Positions 33,250 through 44,618 of a stretch of DNA of 64,000 bases are shown piece after piece (position 1 is the stretch's first letter; every line of letters starts with the position of its first letter). The translations under genes were made by a program, and so were the position numbers. The stretch is from Hymenopellis radicata (lineage: Eukaryota; Basidiomycota; Agaricomycetes; Agaricales; Physalacriaceae): contig JADNRX010000288.1 of NCBI GenBank assembly GCA_015501595.1, positions 1 through 64,000 of the forward strand. The letters run 5' to 3'. A model generated the notes under the pieces. That model had not been told where the DNA came from and made no database searches. It saw only the letters and a program-made list of their open reading frames with translations.

Positions 33250-33985
33250 CCAAAGTCTTTCATCGACTAGAGCCGCCGACGTTGTCCCAGTACCTGATGA
33301 GGACGATGAGATTGACGGCAGACACGAGAAGTAGCAGCGACGTACACATCCTGAGGACCCTCCTTCTTCAACACCTCCAGGCTCCAAGGTATCCGTGGTT
33401 TCGTACTAGTTGAAAGCTACGTCCGCTCTGATGTCTTTCATGAACTGGACCTTCGCGTTCGAGTTTGGCTAATTGCATGACCATTCTAGACGAAGCACGT
33501 CAAGATCTTGATAAGTGGGAAAGTACAGAGTAACGCACGAGCCAACAGCGCCAGCGCCAGTGCTGTAGCTCCCTTCTTCGTCTTGGCGTATTCCTTGAAG
33601 TTGTATGTGAAATATGCAATACGACCAGGCATACCCGCCGCGCCGACGTCAACTGACCAAGGAAGCGAAGGTCCGGTTTTGGAGATCGCTTGCACTGTCG
33701 AGAAGACATAGTACTCTTGGAAGTCTGTAGAGCTGTTGAGCAGGACGCTGGATACAAAAGGAGAACAGACGTACTAATCATGCCAGTCACCAACCTTGAT
33801 GTCGGGCTTTTCAGAGCGCAGGACCCGTGCCACACCGTAGTTGTATATGCTGTCGATATGTCATTAACGTTGGGGGTCGCTCTAAGTCGATGAAGCCTCA
33901 TACGGTTGTCCAAGGAGATATGCGGGCTATAACGGCGGGTCAGCGTGGTATGGGCGTGAGGCTGGAAAGCCAATCGTACAGAGTA
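33250..33985 (-). pseudogene. oxidoreductase fragment with internal deletions
   Basis: SLPWSVDVGAAGMPGRIAYF and parts of the flanking exons follow the same order as in the gene at 3949-5352. The glycine-motif segment (STGAGAVGS) is deleted and shifted, and the last exon is missing. Transcription of a useful product is unlikely. Confidence 0.8.
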
Positions 33986-34500
33986 CGACTTGGTTTACAT
34001 AGATAGCATCGGCAGATCTAGGGCGCACACGCGGGTGGTGAGCGCTAAGTACGTCCAGACTGAGCAGCCATGGCTGAACGCTGTCCTTGAATGAACTTCC
34101 GTCTATCGTGCCCGGTGCACGTGAGACAAGTCAAGTCGACAATACTGGGGGCCAAATCAAAAAGTGGAACGAAACGAGGCGAAAGGACGCACCCAGGCAT
34201 GTAATACCCATGCTGCTTCGAGGTCGAGGACGTCCAGCTCGTCGTTGTATGCAGAGACCAACGCCCTTGATAGCTCCCCCGCCAATTAAAAGGTCGCCAT
34301 GGACAACCTCCAATCCTGCATCGCGCTCCATCAGCAATGTCGCGTTTTTTAACAGCGTAGGTACAAATCTGTTGGACCGTTCTTTGTCGCTGAATCCATG
34401 CGGAGCGCACTTGGCTTTTGTTTCCTCGGCGTGTAAAGGCAGCAGTATGGCGGGGTCGTCCTGCTCTAGAGACGGTCGAAGTCGATCTATGGTGGTCATC
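33985..34500 (-). pseudogene. amidohydrolase-family fragment
   Basis: Minus-strand frame 34499-34131 reads LLPLHAEETKAKC, NRFVPTLLKNATLL and LEVVHGDLLIGGGAIKGVG. Across a former intron, DGSSFKDSVQPWL, LSLDVL and SADAIYV follow in another frame. This is the N-terminal layout of imidazolonepropionase/dihydroorotase-like amidohydrolases of Agaricomycetes (LLKNATIWTG..., HGD, then DGNS..D..QPWLRSLD). The metal-binding HxH segment and the remaining barrel are absent. Related pieces lie at 43,555 and 47,700. Confidence 0.7.
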
Positions 34501-34757
34501 TAAAGTCCTGTTCGCAGCATCGCACGGTAATGCCATAAGATACATAGGCAGACGGCGGATAATCCAGTTTGCCTCGGTGTTGTTGTTGTTGTTGTCGGCG
34601 GCGATGCGTCTGGACTCTGTCGTCGTGGAGGTAAGAAGCAGAGAACCGAGTTCGGAAGACTCCAAATTCATAGGATACTTACATGCTGGATCCCACATTG
34701 AAATTTTAGTAAATAATCCAATTTTCTCCGTTGTACAAATCCCCAGGATATGCGTTA

Positions 34758-36495
34758 CTAATAATCGTCTCTCGTGGCAACGCCACATTCCAGTTCTGCC
34801 CTTGATGTCAGCTCAAGAAAAGTTTCCGGCCGCTCTCTTCTTGTCTGAACATACAGCCAACGCGGAAACCGCACCGTCTTCAGACACCTGCGATGGTCCT
34901 CCGAGTTCAACCTGCATCTTGAATCAAAGTCCGTTCCACTCTGATTCGTGGCCGCACTCAGCCCATTGCCGTTCATACCAGCGTTACACAAAGTGTTAAC
35001 ATTGACTGTCTCCTCCACCCCCTGTTTCCCTTCCACCGTTGCGGCTGGCAGTCGGGAATATAACATCTCGAAGAGCGGATCGGAATCATTGGCTGTAGGA
35101 GCAAATTCACAGTCGTCGATGTCCAAGAACTGCAGACAAGGCAGCCTGGCAGGCAGCCCGTCCGTGATTTTATTGAGATTCAGCCCGTCAGCAAACTCAA
35201 CTGTCATGCCGGAATCTTTAAGGCGCAAACATTCGACATGGTGGGTAAGAGTGAGGAAATTCAAGAGATGCTCTGTGTTCTCCTCGTGCGAGTTCATATC
35301 GCAAGTGATATCCAGCTTCATCAGGTTCCCGAGCGGGATGGGCGACGCCGGAAAATGGAGCACCGATTTGTCGTGACATTCGAGGGTGAGTTCAGATAGA
35401 GCGGGGATCGCCAATGCGGAGAAAAACTCTTTGCTACTGCCGGGGGCATTGTAGTGCTCGGTGATGGTAAGGTAGCGAAGCTTCGGAAGTGGGACGATAT
35501 CTCGAATGGGTCTGTGATGGTGCGAAACAATGACATCAACTTGGAGGTCCTCCAAGTTTACCAAGGTACGCAAACAGTTCCAACCATCTGCGTCGAACGC
35601 CGGAAAGGAGGTGATAGAGGTAAGACGAGACCAAGGAAGCACAACGTGCTTCAAGGCTAGCCAAGATTCATCCATAGGCACCTCCAAATTCCGAAGGGCA
35701 GGCGTGTTCGTTGAGTCGAATACATCCAGGCTGATGTCCCACTCGTCGGGGAAGTCATTATCTCTGAGGAAGAGTTTTTCGAAGGTTTGCAAAGTGATTT
35801 CCGGAAAGGCACTGTAAGGAGGTTCGCGGAAGGTCCAGTTCTAGAGACTTCCAACGAGGAATGCTGACTTCAAGAACTGGAAGGACTGGACGACCCTTGA
35901 GACTTTCTTCGCTCCCAAGATAAACGGTCATGGGAAGGCCTCTGGACCTGTCGGTAAAAACCCCCACTTTATATGCACACTGGAGATCTGTGATGTGATC
36001 CATCTGCCTGTCGAAATCAAGGAAAAGATGTGTCCACAGCTGAGGTGAATTTATGGCAACCTCTCTCCAACGATGACAGACTCGAGTCAACAGCCAGGGT
36101 GCACCCTTGGGGTCGAGCGCGTCAGGATCTTGGTCATTGGGAATTCTCGATATACAATGACCGAATATCTCGAGAATAAGTTCATCGGGGATGGAGCGCA
36201 TGGGGTGGAGGAGGGATTTGGTGTCTTCGAGATGCGACTGCGCCTGTTGTCGTGCCGAAAGCAGATTCTCTAGCAATTCTCGTGCCTGGACGATCTTCGA
36301 GTCCAGGTCGTCGAGAGTCGCGCGCGCGTCGTCGGCTATCTTGCGAAAAGCGAAGAGCTCAACGTCAAGCGGAGGATGATTTTGGCGGAGAAGTTCCTTT
36401 ACGCGCGCTGTGCGCGTCCCACCGACTTCTTCGCCAGGCCGAAGTAGAATGGAGGCGCAGTTGGGACAATGTTTTGTATTTGTAGCATCCGCCAT
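34758..36495 (-). pseudogene. F-box family member interrupted by one base
   Basis: The gene is full length (about 578 codons) except for one frame break. Residues 1-240 are open (KHCPNCASILL, NHPPLDVEL, coiled coil, F-box MRSIPDELILEIFGHC / WLLTRVCHRWREVAINSPQLW, to LSGNHFANLRK). The rest is open in the next frame (LFLRDNDFPDEWDISLDVFD to ECGVATRDDY). The break coincides with a run of five A on the coding strand (35775-35779 as T5), where four would restore the family frame. It may be a very young pseudogene, a sequencing error or a slippery site. As annotated, the product would stop after the F-box and lack its putative substrate-binding half. Confidence 0.8.
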
Positions 36496-36850
36496 GCTTG
36501 GAGCTCAACTGCTAGGTTCAGTTCAATGGCAAACTTCGAAACTGGAGTCCTTCACCTGTAATAATCGTTCAATTGTTCAATAAGCGTGAGCTAGTACAGA
36601 AAATTAGTCTTGCGCATGTCTTGCACATAACCGAAGGTAACTGACTTGAGCTGGGCGCGTTACTATACTGCGAAGCGCGTCAACACCAAAATTTTGCTAA
36701 CGAGTTCGTCGCAACCTACTCTGTGTCTCAGCCACGAGCTTCAATTTATGAGAGAAATCAAGTCACCGAGTATGCTGCCAAAGAGGCGATACCTCTTAGC
36801 TGGGTGGTGGTGGTGGTGGTGGGTGAGTGCGCAGAACGGTCTCAATTCGA

Positions 36851-36918
36851 GATGATCGTCAGAGAGAAAGAGATGGACGCCCACGTGCTGCCCGAAAAAA
36901 CTGCCTAATTCGGCAGAC
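36851..36918 (-). promoter_or_regulatory. shared F-box family promoter module
   Basis: Minus strand: TCTGCCGAATTAGGCAG dyad, CACGTG (36882-36887), GGCGTCCATCTCTTTCTC and GACGATCATC. The E-box is 387 bp from the ATG at 36495. Confidence 0.7.
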
Positions 36919-36929
36919 GCCCTTTCTTG

Positions 36930-37460
36930 TCGACATCATTCGCTCAATGTCTAAGCTTTCGTCTCGGCTAGCACAGTTCTGAGCTCCTGAGCAGGCATGT
37001 AGGTGTCGCATGTCCATCATACAAGATGAAACAAAACCTGCCTTGGCTCTTAAGTAGTTGGTTCAAGAGCGGCCCCCCCGAAAGAGCAGATATGGACAGG
37101 CATTGTCAGTCTTGAAAAATATGCTTTCAAAACTCTCTGGTACCTTTGGTCCTTCCCCGCGCTTTTTTCCGGATTTGATTCCTTCAATGCACAAAGTTCG
37201 TATCAGTCATCGGTGTCCTACGTACATTCAAACGCCCGGACAAGTGCATTTGAACTTGTTCTTCGTGCTAGTAAGTATATTCCTCCGTCGATGCACAACT
37301 TATGTGTCCAGACTTTACACGTTCTTCATCATGGCGTTAACTTTGTAACTAAATTATTGTAAAAACAACCGATGGGATTGCACAAAACATCTGAATTTGT
37401 AGGTAGGTAGTAAATGATCAAATTTCCACTCTAATACGTCAACCAGGGGGTGCGACGTTA
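36930..37460. other. intergenic, no supported gene
   Basis: Nothing recognisable. It probably holds the 5' end of the upstream region for 34758-36495 and the 3' flank of 37461-39196. Confidence 0.5.
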
Positions 37461-39196
37461 CTAAGAATCGATGTCTCTCATAGTAACGCCACATTCCACG
37501 TCTACCTTCGATGTTAACTCAAGAAAAATGTCCTGGCATTCCGTTCTCGTCTGATCGTACAACCAACGCGGAAACCGCACCGTCTTCAGACACCTGCGAT
37601 GGTCCTTCGAGTCCAACCTGGATCTTGGATCAAAGTCCGTTCCGCTCTGATTCGTGGCCGCACTCTGCACAGTGCCGTCCATCCCAGCCTGAGCATAAGC
37701 ATCGACTTTCTCCTCGCCGCCTTTCTTCCCTTGCGCTACTATCGCGGCTGGCAGTCTGGAAAATAGCATCTCGAAGAGTGGGTCGAGATCATCGGCCAGG
37801 AGAGGTGCACGTGCACATTCACCAATGTTCAAGAAGCGCAGATATGGCAGCCTGACAAGCGACCCGCCCGTGTTAACGAGATTAAGACCATTAACGAACT
37901 CGAGTGTCATATCGAGATCATAAAGGCGCAAACATTCAACATGGTGGGTAAGGGCGAGGAAGTTCAAGAGATGCTGCGTGTTCTCCACGTGCGAATTCAT
38001 CTCACAAGTGATATCCAGCTTGGTCAGGTTCCCGAGCGGGAGGGGCGACGCCGGAAAATGGAGCACCGATTTGGCGTGATATACGATGGTGAGTTCCGAC
38101 AGAGCGGGGATCGCTAATGCGGAGAAAAACTGATTGGAACAGCCGGCGGCATTGTTGCTTTCGGTGATGGTAAGACTGCGAAGCTTTGGAACTGAAATGA
38201 CATCGTGAATCGGAATATGAGTTTCGGAACTGGCCAGGACATCAAGCTCCTTTAACCCTGCCATGCCACGTAAATAATTCAAAGCATCCACATCGAAAGC
38301 AGGGAAACGCGTGACAGAGGTAGGATGAGACCCAGGAAACGGGACATCATGTTCCAAGGCTTGCCACGATTCACTGTTAATCATTTCGAAGCCACGAAGG
38401 ACAGGTGTCCGCATTGGCTGAAAGACATCAACGTGTAGGTCTGATGCGTCGCTTGGCAGCCAAAGTCGAAAGCCTCCGAAGACTAAGAAAGCTGTTACCA
38501 GATAGGGACTGCAACGACGCCCACGGAATGTCCGCATTCAGGAATTTTCCATTGAGGGATACTGACTTCAAGGACCGGGAGAACTGGATGATCTGCGACG
38601 CACTCGACACTGCTGAGATAAACGTCCATGAGGAGACCTCGAGACCGCTGGATGAAGAGCCCCGTTTTTATACACGCACTGGCGCTCCGTGATGTGTCCC
38701 AAATGCGCATCGAAATCAAGTCAAAGATGTGTCCAGAGCTGTGGTGTATTGACCGCGAGCTCTCTCCCAGCGATGGCACACTCGAGCCAACAGCCAGGGT
38801 GCACCCTTGGGGTCGAGCGCGTCAGGATCTGCGTCACTGAAAATTTCTGGTATGCAACGACCGAATATCTCGAGAAGAAGTTCGTTGGGGATGGAACGCA
38901 TGGGATGGAGAAGGGATTTTGCGTCTTCGAAGTGCGACTGCATGTGCCGACGGGCTGAGAGGAGACTCTCGAGCAATTCTCGTGCCTCTAAGATCTTCGC
39001 GTCCAAGTCGTCGAGAGTGGCGCGCGCGTCTTCCGCAGTCTTGCGAAAAGCAGAGAGCTCAGCGTCAAGCGGAGCGTGATTCTGACGGAGTAGCTCCTCT
39101 ACGCGCGCTGTGCGCGTCTTTCCGGGGTCTTTGTCGGGCTGAGGGAAAGGAAGAGTGCAAGTCGGACAGCATTTTGAATTCACAAGTATCCGCCAT
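37461..39196 (-). pseudogene. F-box family member with multiple frameshifts
   Basis: The ATG (39196) and MADT start are present, but a shift follows within ten codons, after which NSKCCPTCTLPF continues the CxxC region. The coiled coil and F-box (MRSIPNELLLEIFGRC; WLLARVCHRW) are open until an extra C near 38,766. KTGLFIQRSRGLLMDVYL resumes in another frame, and a third frame from about 38,540 carries the repeats to ECGVTMRDIDS. At least four indels are needed. The C-terminal part resembles 17998-19715 and 15671-17401 (HDVISVPKLR, VLASSETH). Confidence 0.82.
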
Positions 39197-39497
39197 GCCT
39201 GTATTTGAATCAGTTACAGTCTAAGACAACGGCGTTCATAACTTGTGTCGCTCACCTGCAATGATTTTATTAGTATCCGCCGAGGGTGGGCTAGTGCTAT
39301 TGATTGGCGGTGCCGTGCAATCCTAGCTTATAGAGGAAAGTAACCTGCTAGGATTGGACGGGTTATAATTCCTGAATCGTTGATAGTGAGATTCTGGAGC
39401 GAGCTCAACGTCAGGCGTGTATCTAAAAGACGAAACCAAATGATTTACGGGATATTGTGACGAATAGGCTATAGCTATTGCCAATCCGAGTGAGCAG

Positions 39498-39550
39498 GAT
39501 GATCGTCAAGAGAAAGAGAGGAACGCTCACGTGCCCTAATTTGGCCCAAA
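39498..39550 (-). promoter_or_regulatory. shared F-box family promoter module
   Basis: Minus strand: TTTGGGCCAAATTAGGG, CACGTG (39528-39533), AGCGTTCCTCTCTTTCTC and GACGATCATC. It is intact although its gene (37461-39196) is broken. Confidence 0.72.
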
Positions 39551-39559
39551 GCATTTTCG

Positions 39560-40734
39560 CTAGCCCCTGACGAGGCCTCAACTTGTACGCCATCTGCCTA
39601 TCGTACCAGCCTTCGTCTCTGTCATGGCTGCTTTGTGCAAGATTTGGTGCCATTTATAGTTGCCTCAGGCATCGATGTGACATGCACAGCGTCAAGGGCG
39701 AGACAAAGACCACTCTTTGCTCTCAGTTTCGCCAGGGAGCGTGTCTGGACTGGTATCTTTGGTCCTGCTTTATACAGCTTTCTGATTCTTTCGACGCACA
39801 TTCGTAAATCAGCGTAACTTTGCAGGTTGGACGTGGTTCAACCTTGTTCTGCTAGCACTGGCATATCTACCGGTGTTGAAGGGAATCGTATCGTCGTCAC
39901 ATTCAGCCGTAGAGCACCACACAGAGGTTACACATTTCCAAGTAGTTTTAATCTGCCTATCGTAGAACAAGAGGACGACATTTTCCCTAGTCTACTTCAT
40001 ACTACTAAGAAATTCGCCTTGGTCCTCTACTCATCCATGCCTATCCATCCCTTGTCTTCAAGATTGTCATCAGTCCTCCTCCGCGCACAAGACGCGACAT
40101 CGATGACCTGGAACGATGAAACCGTTAAGCAAAGCACCATGAGCTTAACCATACTGAGGATACGTACCCATTCGACAAAGACAAAGAAGGACATTCACTG
40201 TATTTCTAGAAATCTAGGGTGAGAGTCCCGCACTGTGGCAAGCATCCTATGGCTGGGGGGAAGTTTCGAAGGCGAAGGGAAGGTGTTGTCCACACTGTAC
40301 TGCGCGTCACCTTGCGACGCGGATGTCTACTGCATATGTAGTAGCCACTACGTAGGAAATAGTACGTCAAGATCAAAGATGGGGGAGCTGCAAGTACCAC
40401 ATTAAATTGTATTCGAGTAGTATGAGAGCGAGAGACATACCCACGCATCCCTATTTGACCTTTCAAATCTTTGGACGAATTCACCTCTCAGCACATGTAG
40501 TCCACTCGTCAACTACGATAGGCGTATGTCGATCCTTGAAGGGACGTCTTTCAGAGCAGACAAATTTTGCCAAGGTTTGTCTGGATGACAGCGACGGAGG
40601 CGGGAGCAGCGCCATGAGCGGCGCGCCTAATGATGCTCCGTAAGGCGGGCTCGACATCTAATAAGGCGAAGCGACGTCTCGTGGGCGCGATGATGACGTT
40701 ACGAACGATGCGATGCAAGGCGTGTAACACCAAT
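39560..40734. other. intergenic with repeat scraps
   Basis: No supported gene. The stretches 40,085-40,400 and 40,445-40,640 are copies of the short blocks described at 27,470 and 27,855. Confidence 0.5.
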
Positions 40735-41012
40735 TCAACTTGTACGGCTGTACCTCCGGCCAATGCGTCACCGGTTGGCTCTCGCCTCGTATGATAGACC
40801 AGCTCCGCAGTAAGCGCCTGTCCCGCCTTTATCTCTCCGTCTTTCACCTTCCTTTCCCAGCCGAAGCCGCGGTATTCGCCACCCTGATGCTCAAGAAGCG
40901 GCGCACTTTCGAACGTCACCCCAGCCATACTGTCCCTCCCCATGATACCATCGACCTGCTGAACGCGGTATACATCCCGCCCCCTCTTTACGGAGACGGT
41001 TGTCGTGCTGTT
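40735..41012 (+). pseudogene. ankyrin-tail family fragment (CTSGQC..GWLSPRM)
   Basis: LYGCTSGQCVTGWLSPRMIDQLR ends at a GTAAGC donor. After an intron of about 55 nt comes EAAVFATLMLKKRRTFERH, then VPPHDTIDLLNAVYIPPPLYGDG, matching exons 1 and 2 of the intact gene at 58860-59619. The sequence then leaves the family at GDG, losing the C-terminal two-thirds; the second Cys of CTCG is Ser. Confidence 0.75.
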
Positions 41013-41129
41013 GGGTGAGTGGCTCGACTCGCTTGTCGGGTGCTGGGTGCATCTTCGGGGGTGGGTGCGTCTTCCGAGGGTGGTCTTCACGTCTTCCTGG
41101 GAGTGTGCTGGACCAGATACCGCCAATGG

Positions 41130-43390
41130 CAGACTTATTTGAAAAAGGCAAATGCCTCGGTATTTCCGGAAACCTAGTGAGTTCCCCGCACATTGGCAAA
41201 CATCCCATGGCTGTTCCGAAGGCGAAGAATAGGTTTTTGCTCCGGGGACAGGAATGTCTAGTCTATATGAAGCCGCAACGTGCACCCGCCTACAAGATAG
41301 TACATCAAGATCGGGGACGCGGAGGGGCCCCGGGGCGCTACAAGTAAGACGTTAACGGTATTGAAATCATATCAGGACGATAGACATACGCAAGGGCAGA
41401 CGAATCGACGCATCCCTATTCGACCTTTCAAATCTTTGGACGAATTCACCTCTCCGCACACGCGCTTGTCTTGTCAACTACGATAGGCACATGGCGATCC
41501 TTGAACGGCTATCTTTCCGAGCAGTCGGTTCAGATACAAATTTTGCCAACGTTTGTCTGGACGACGGCGACGGAGACGGGAGCAGCGTCAAGAGTGGGCG
41601 CATTAGGCGGGCCCGACGGAGGCGACGTGTCGTGCCGCGATTATGACGTTACGAACGATGCGATGCAGGGCGCGTAACACCAATAGTCGCTCGCCTGGAT
41701 GCCGTTTGGCGACAGGATACTGGAATTGCTATGACACCCGGCAGATGCGAAGAACGAAGGTGGCGAGGGTGGAAATCTTCCTCGACAGGAGGCCAGTGGA
41801 CGACCGCCTCCTCCAGTACCATCCGACGTTATCGACCAAGAACATCATCCAAATAAGGCCCCAGCTTCCCTATGAATGTTTGGCCCTTCTTGCCTCTATA
41901 ACCGTGCACTTCTAGACAGCGCAGACGTCTGTCAAGCTGCCCGCCCTTGATACTCTCGACGTACTAGTGGCAAAGTACCGGAATGAGACGGAAGGCAGCG
42001 TGAACAAGGATGTGCTCGATCACTTCCGCGGACATAAGGGTCTAGCGACGTCGACGCGTATACACGCAGAACTCGGGAGAGAATTATCCACAGATACATG
42101 AGAGGCATGACAAGGGCAATAGATTAACTAAGGCTGAATTTACAGGGCTACATCGAATTAACAGCAATTTTAGATTGGAAGCAAAGGCTCTACTTACATT
42201 TTTTCATTGCTTGACTCCTGCTTCGCAGAAGGAAGTCCGTAAATTTCATCGCTTCGGCGTCGCTAGGTAGGTAGCGCGCCGAGCAATCCTCTAACAAAGT
42301 GGGCCCGTAGAAAACGACATCGATACAACTGCTAACTACTAGCTCGGGACACCGAAAGGGATGCTAGACGACGGTTAGAAAGTGTTACAGATATGAAGGA
42401 AATCAACTACTAACACCATATAACATTGATGGCGGCATCGGTTCGGGCTAATCGATATCTTCGTTTGGGCAAGAATAGAGTACACATAGACCTCCGTTGG
42501 CCTCATCAGGGGTGCTAAATCCGTCGGTCGCACAGGACGCTAAGCGCAACGGTCCGAAGGGTATACTATACACAATCGTTCGACGAAGGACCCGAAAGGC
42601 ACGCGAAGAACATCGAAGTCAATGGTCATCAATACGATGTGTCGGTACTAGGATGCGAGATTCGTGGAGCGCTAGGTCCTAGAACACCGATGAACTGTAA
42701 GCTCGAAGTCTGGAACATAAAGAAGGACATACCAATTCCTGTGAGCCCAAGATATCAGATGTCCATCTGGTCTCGCAGCTGTTTTTCCAGGTATCTCCCT
42801 AACATTCTCTATTGGGAAGGCGACCACGGCCGACTGAGTTGAACGCGATAGAAATGTCAAGCGCGCGATTACGATGAGACGTAAGGCCGAAGAGATGTCC
42901 CGGCGTACTGTTAAAAATAGGTAAGATTGGTAAAGGTGATATAGGTTGGAACTAACATTGGGTGCCACAAGACGCGGGTACACATCGCCACCACTAGAGT
43001 CCAAGCAAAGCCAGCCGCTAGCCGGCGCTACCAGCGATGCTAACAGTCATTCACTTCTCCTATTGGCGTCGCAGCAGGGCAGCATTTGGCTATCCAGGAT
43101 TATGTCTCCTTTTAGCAGTCAAGGTCGTTCTGCCGTGTGATTGTGCAGAATATGAGTCGATTGGGATTCTGGGAAGGTTTCGGACACACGTAAGGATGAG
43201 CGGGATACTGCACAAAGGCGTCTTCAGAGGGGGGAAACTGCCGTCGCCAATATTTGGGGCGCGCCGCCGAGAACGAACAGACAGTTTCCGAGATGACAGT
43301 TTATCCTGGAAAGAATTCAGCCCGGAGAGTAGGAGGAGATGGAGATTCACGGACATTCCTACTCCAACAAAGTATAACCTCACATTTGTA
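41130..43390. repeat. composite repeat region
   Basis: It holds, in order, copies of the 27.5-kb block (41,130-41,300), the 27.9-kb block (41,405-41,660), the 13.3-14.3-kb block (41,660-42,720, including RPVDDRL..., CTAGGTAGGTAG and GATGGCGGCATCGG landmarks) and the 14.5-15.1-kb block (42,750-43,390). One stretch near 41,935-42,105 reads PALDTLDVLVAKYRNE and GLATSTRIHAELGREL and may be part of a lost gene; no family is claimed. Confidence 0.7.
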
Positions 43391-43550
43391 CACCGTAGTT
43401 GTACAATCTGCCGATATGTCATTAACGTTGGGTCGCTCTAAGTCGATGAAGCCTCATACGGTTGTCCAAGGAGACTATATGCGGGCTATAACGGTCGGTC
43501 AGCGGTATATGAGTGGGGCTGGAAATCCAAACGTACAGAGAACGATTTGG
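43391..43550 (-). pseudogene. oxidoreductase intron/exon fragment
   Basis: It covers the micro-exon (CTCCTTGGACAACC on the minus strand) and the start of exon 4 (TTGTACAACTACGG). No frame is open. Confidence 0.75.
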
Positions 43551-43554
43551 TTTA

Positions 43555-43790
43555 CATAGATAGCATCAGCAGATCTAAGGTGCACACACGCGCGGTGGTG
43601 AGCGTTAAGTACGTCCAGACTGCGCAGCCATGGCTGAACGCTGTCCTTGAATGAACTTCCGTCTATCGCGCCCGGTGCAGATTCGACTCCCGTGCGACAG
43701 GTCGACAATACTAGGGGCCAAATCAAAAGGTGGAACGAAACGAGGCGAAAGGACGCACCCAGGTATGTAAGACTCTGAACGGCAACAGGG
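43555..43790 (-). pseudogene. amidohydrolase fragment
   Basis: The minus strand reads GVESAPGAIDGSSFKDSVQ, PWLRSLDVLNAHHRA and SADAIYV in one frame. This is the best preserved copy of the central segment of the family. Confidence 0.7.
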
Positions 43791-44216
43791 AGCGGCCGGG
43801 TTCTGGGTCGGCCCAAAACCGTTCCCATGTCGTTGCCCTTAGCATGTAGCGTATATTCCTCCGAGCAACAATAAAAGGAAATCGTCTAGACTCCACCGTC
43901 GCGTGGGTGAGTCCTCTAAAGTCGCGTCGCGCACGTCCGCTGAGGCCTATGAGCCGTGCCGTTGACCATCTTGATGCGATGAGCAATTTGAGTGCTCTGT
44001 TAGCCTATACAAATCTTGATACAAATCCGATTTCCTGGGCTACATGATAGTACATCCAGAGAGAGTCGAGGGTTCGTCGCTACAACAGTGGACTTTCTGA
44101 GTAGCATGGGTCTCGTTGTGTGTCCATTCGACCTGGTCCTTCGCTATTACAGCGCGTAGATACCGGTGCTGTCTGAGATGTTCTTGGACATGAGGGTGCT
44201 CTTCAAAAGCTGTGTT

Positions 44217-44280
44217 TGCCAAAATTGGCAATTTTTCTAGGAGCACGTGAGCGTTCCTCCCTTTCTCACCGACGATCACC
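44217..44280 (+). promoter_or_regulatory. shared F-box family promoter module
   Basis: TGCCAAAATTGGCA, CACGTG (44244-44249), AGCGTTCCTCCCTTTCTC and GACGATCACC, with the E-box 370 bp before the ATG at 44619. It is almost base-for-base the module at 6421-6486. Confidence 0.75.
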
Positions 44281-44618
44281 ACGTTGAATCATCTTGTTTA
44301 CACTTGGTCGGTGGTGCTAGGCTATTTGGGGAAATACTCGGTATGTGTTTTCCTTGTAAGCTACTTAGAATTTTTCCAGCTGACGCTCTCAGAGCTACGA
44401 AGATCGCCTCGTAAATTTGCTGCGTCGTCCTGCAGCACGCCGATAGTTGAAGTAAGCCAAACCCGCTCGTCTGTAAGCCTTCCATGAACTCTTTTAACTC
44501 TTACTAGTACTCGCTTTTGCGCTCTTCGTAGTCGCATATCAAGAAGGGAAATAATTCCAGGTGAAAGCCGGCGCCACTGCATGTTCCTTATCATACTGAG
44601 ACTAAGTCAAATTAAGCC

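Noticed and set aside
34118..34126. Extra CACGTG inside the amidohydrolase relic; another at about 37,806 inside an F-box coding region
   Set aside because: They lack the GCGTTCCTC and GATCATC blocks and are not upstream of a start codon.
36802..36823. TGG microsatellite; also a TTG run near 34,580
   Set aside because: Short, ordinary simple repeats with no evident role.
40551..41285. 244-codon minus-strand frame
   Set aside because: It is antisense to a recognisable ankyrin-tail exon pair and repeat scraps, and shows no family of its own.
41935..42105. Deaminase-like HAE motif
   Set aside because: A single RIHAEL match without the downstream Cys pair is too little to assign the family.
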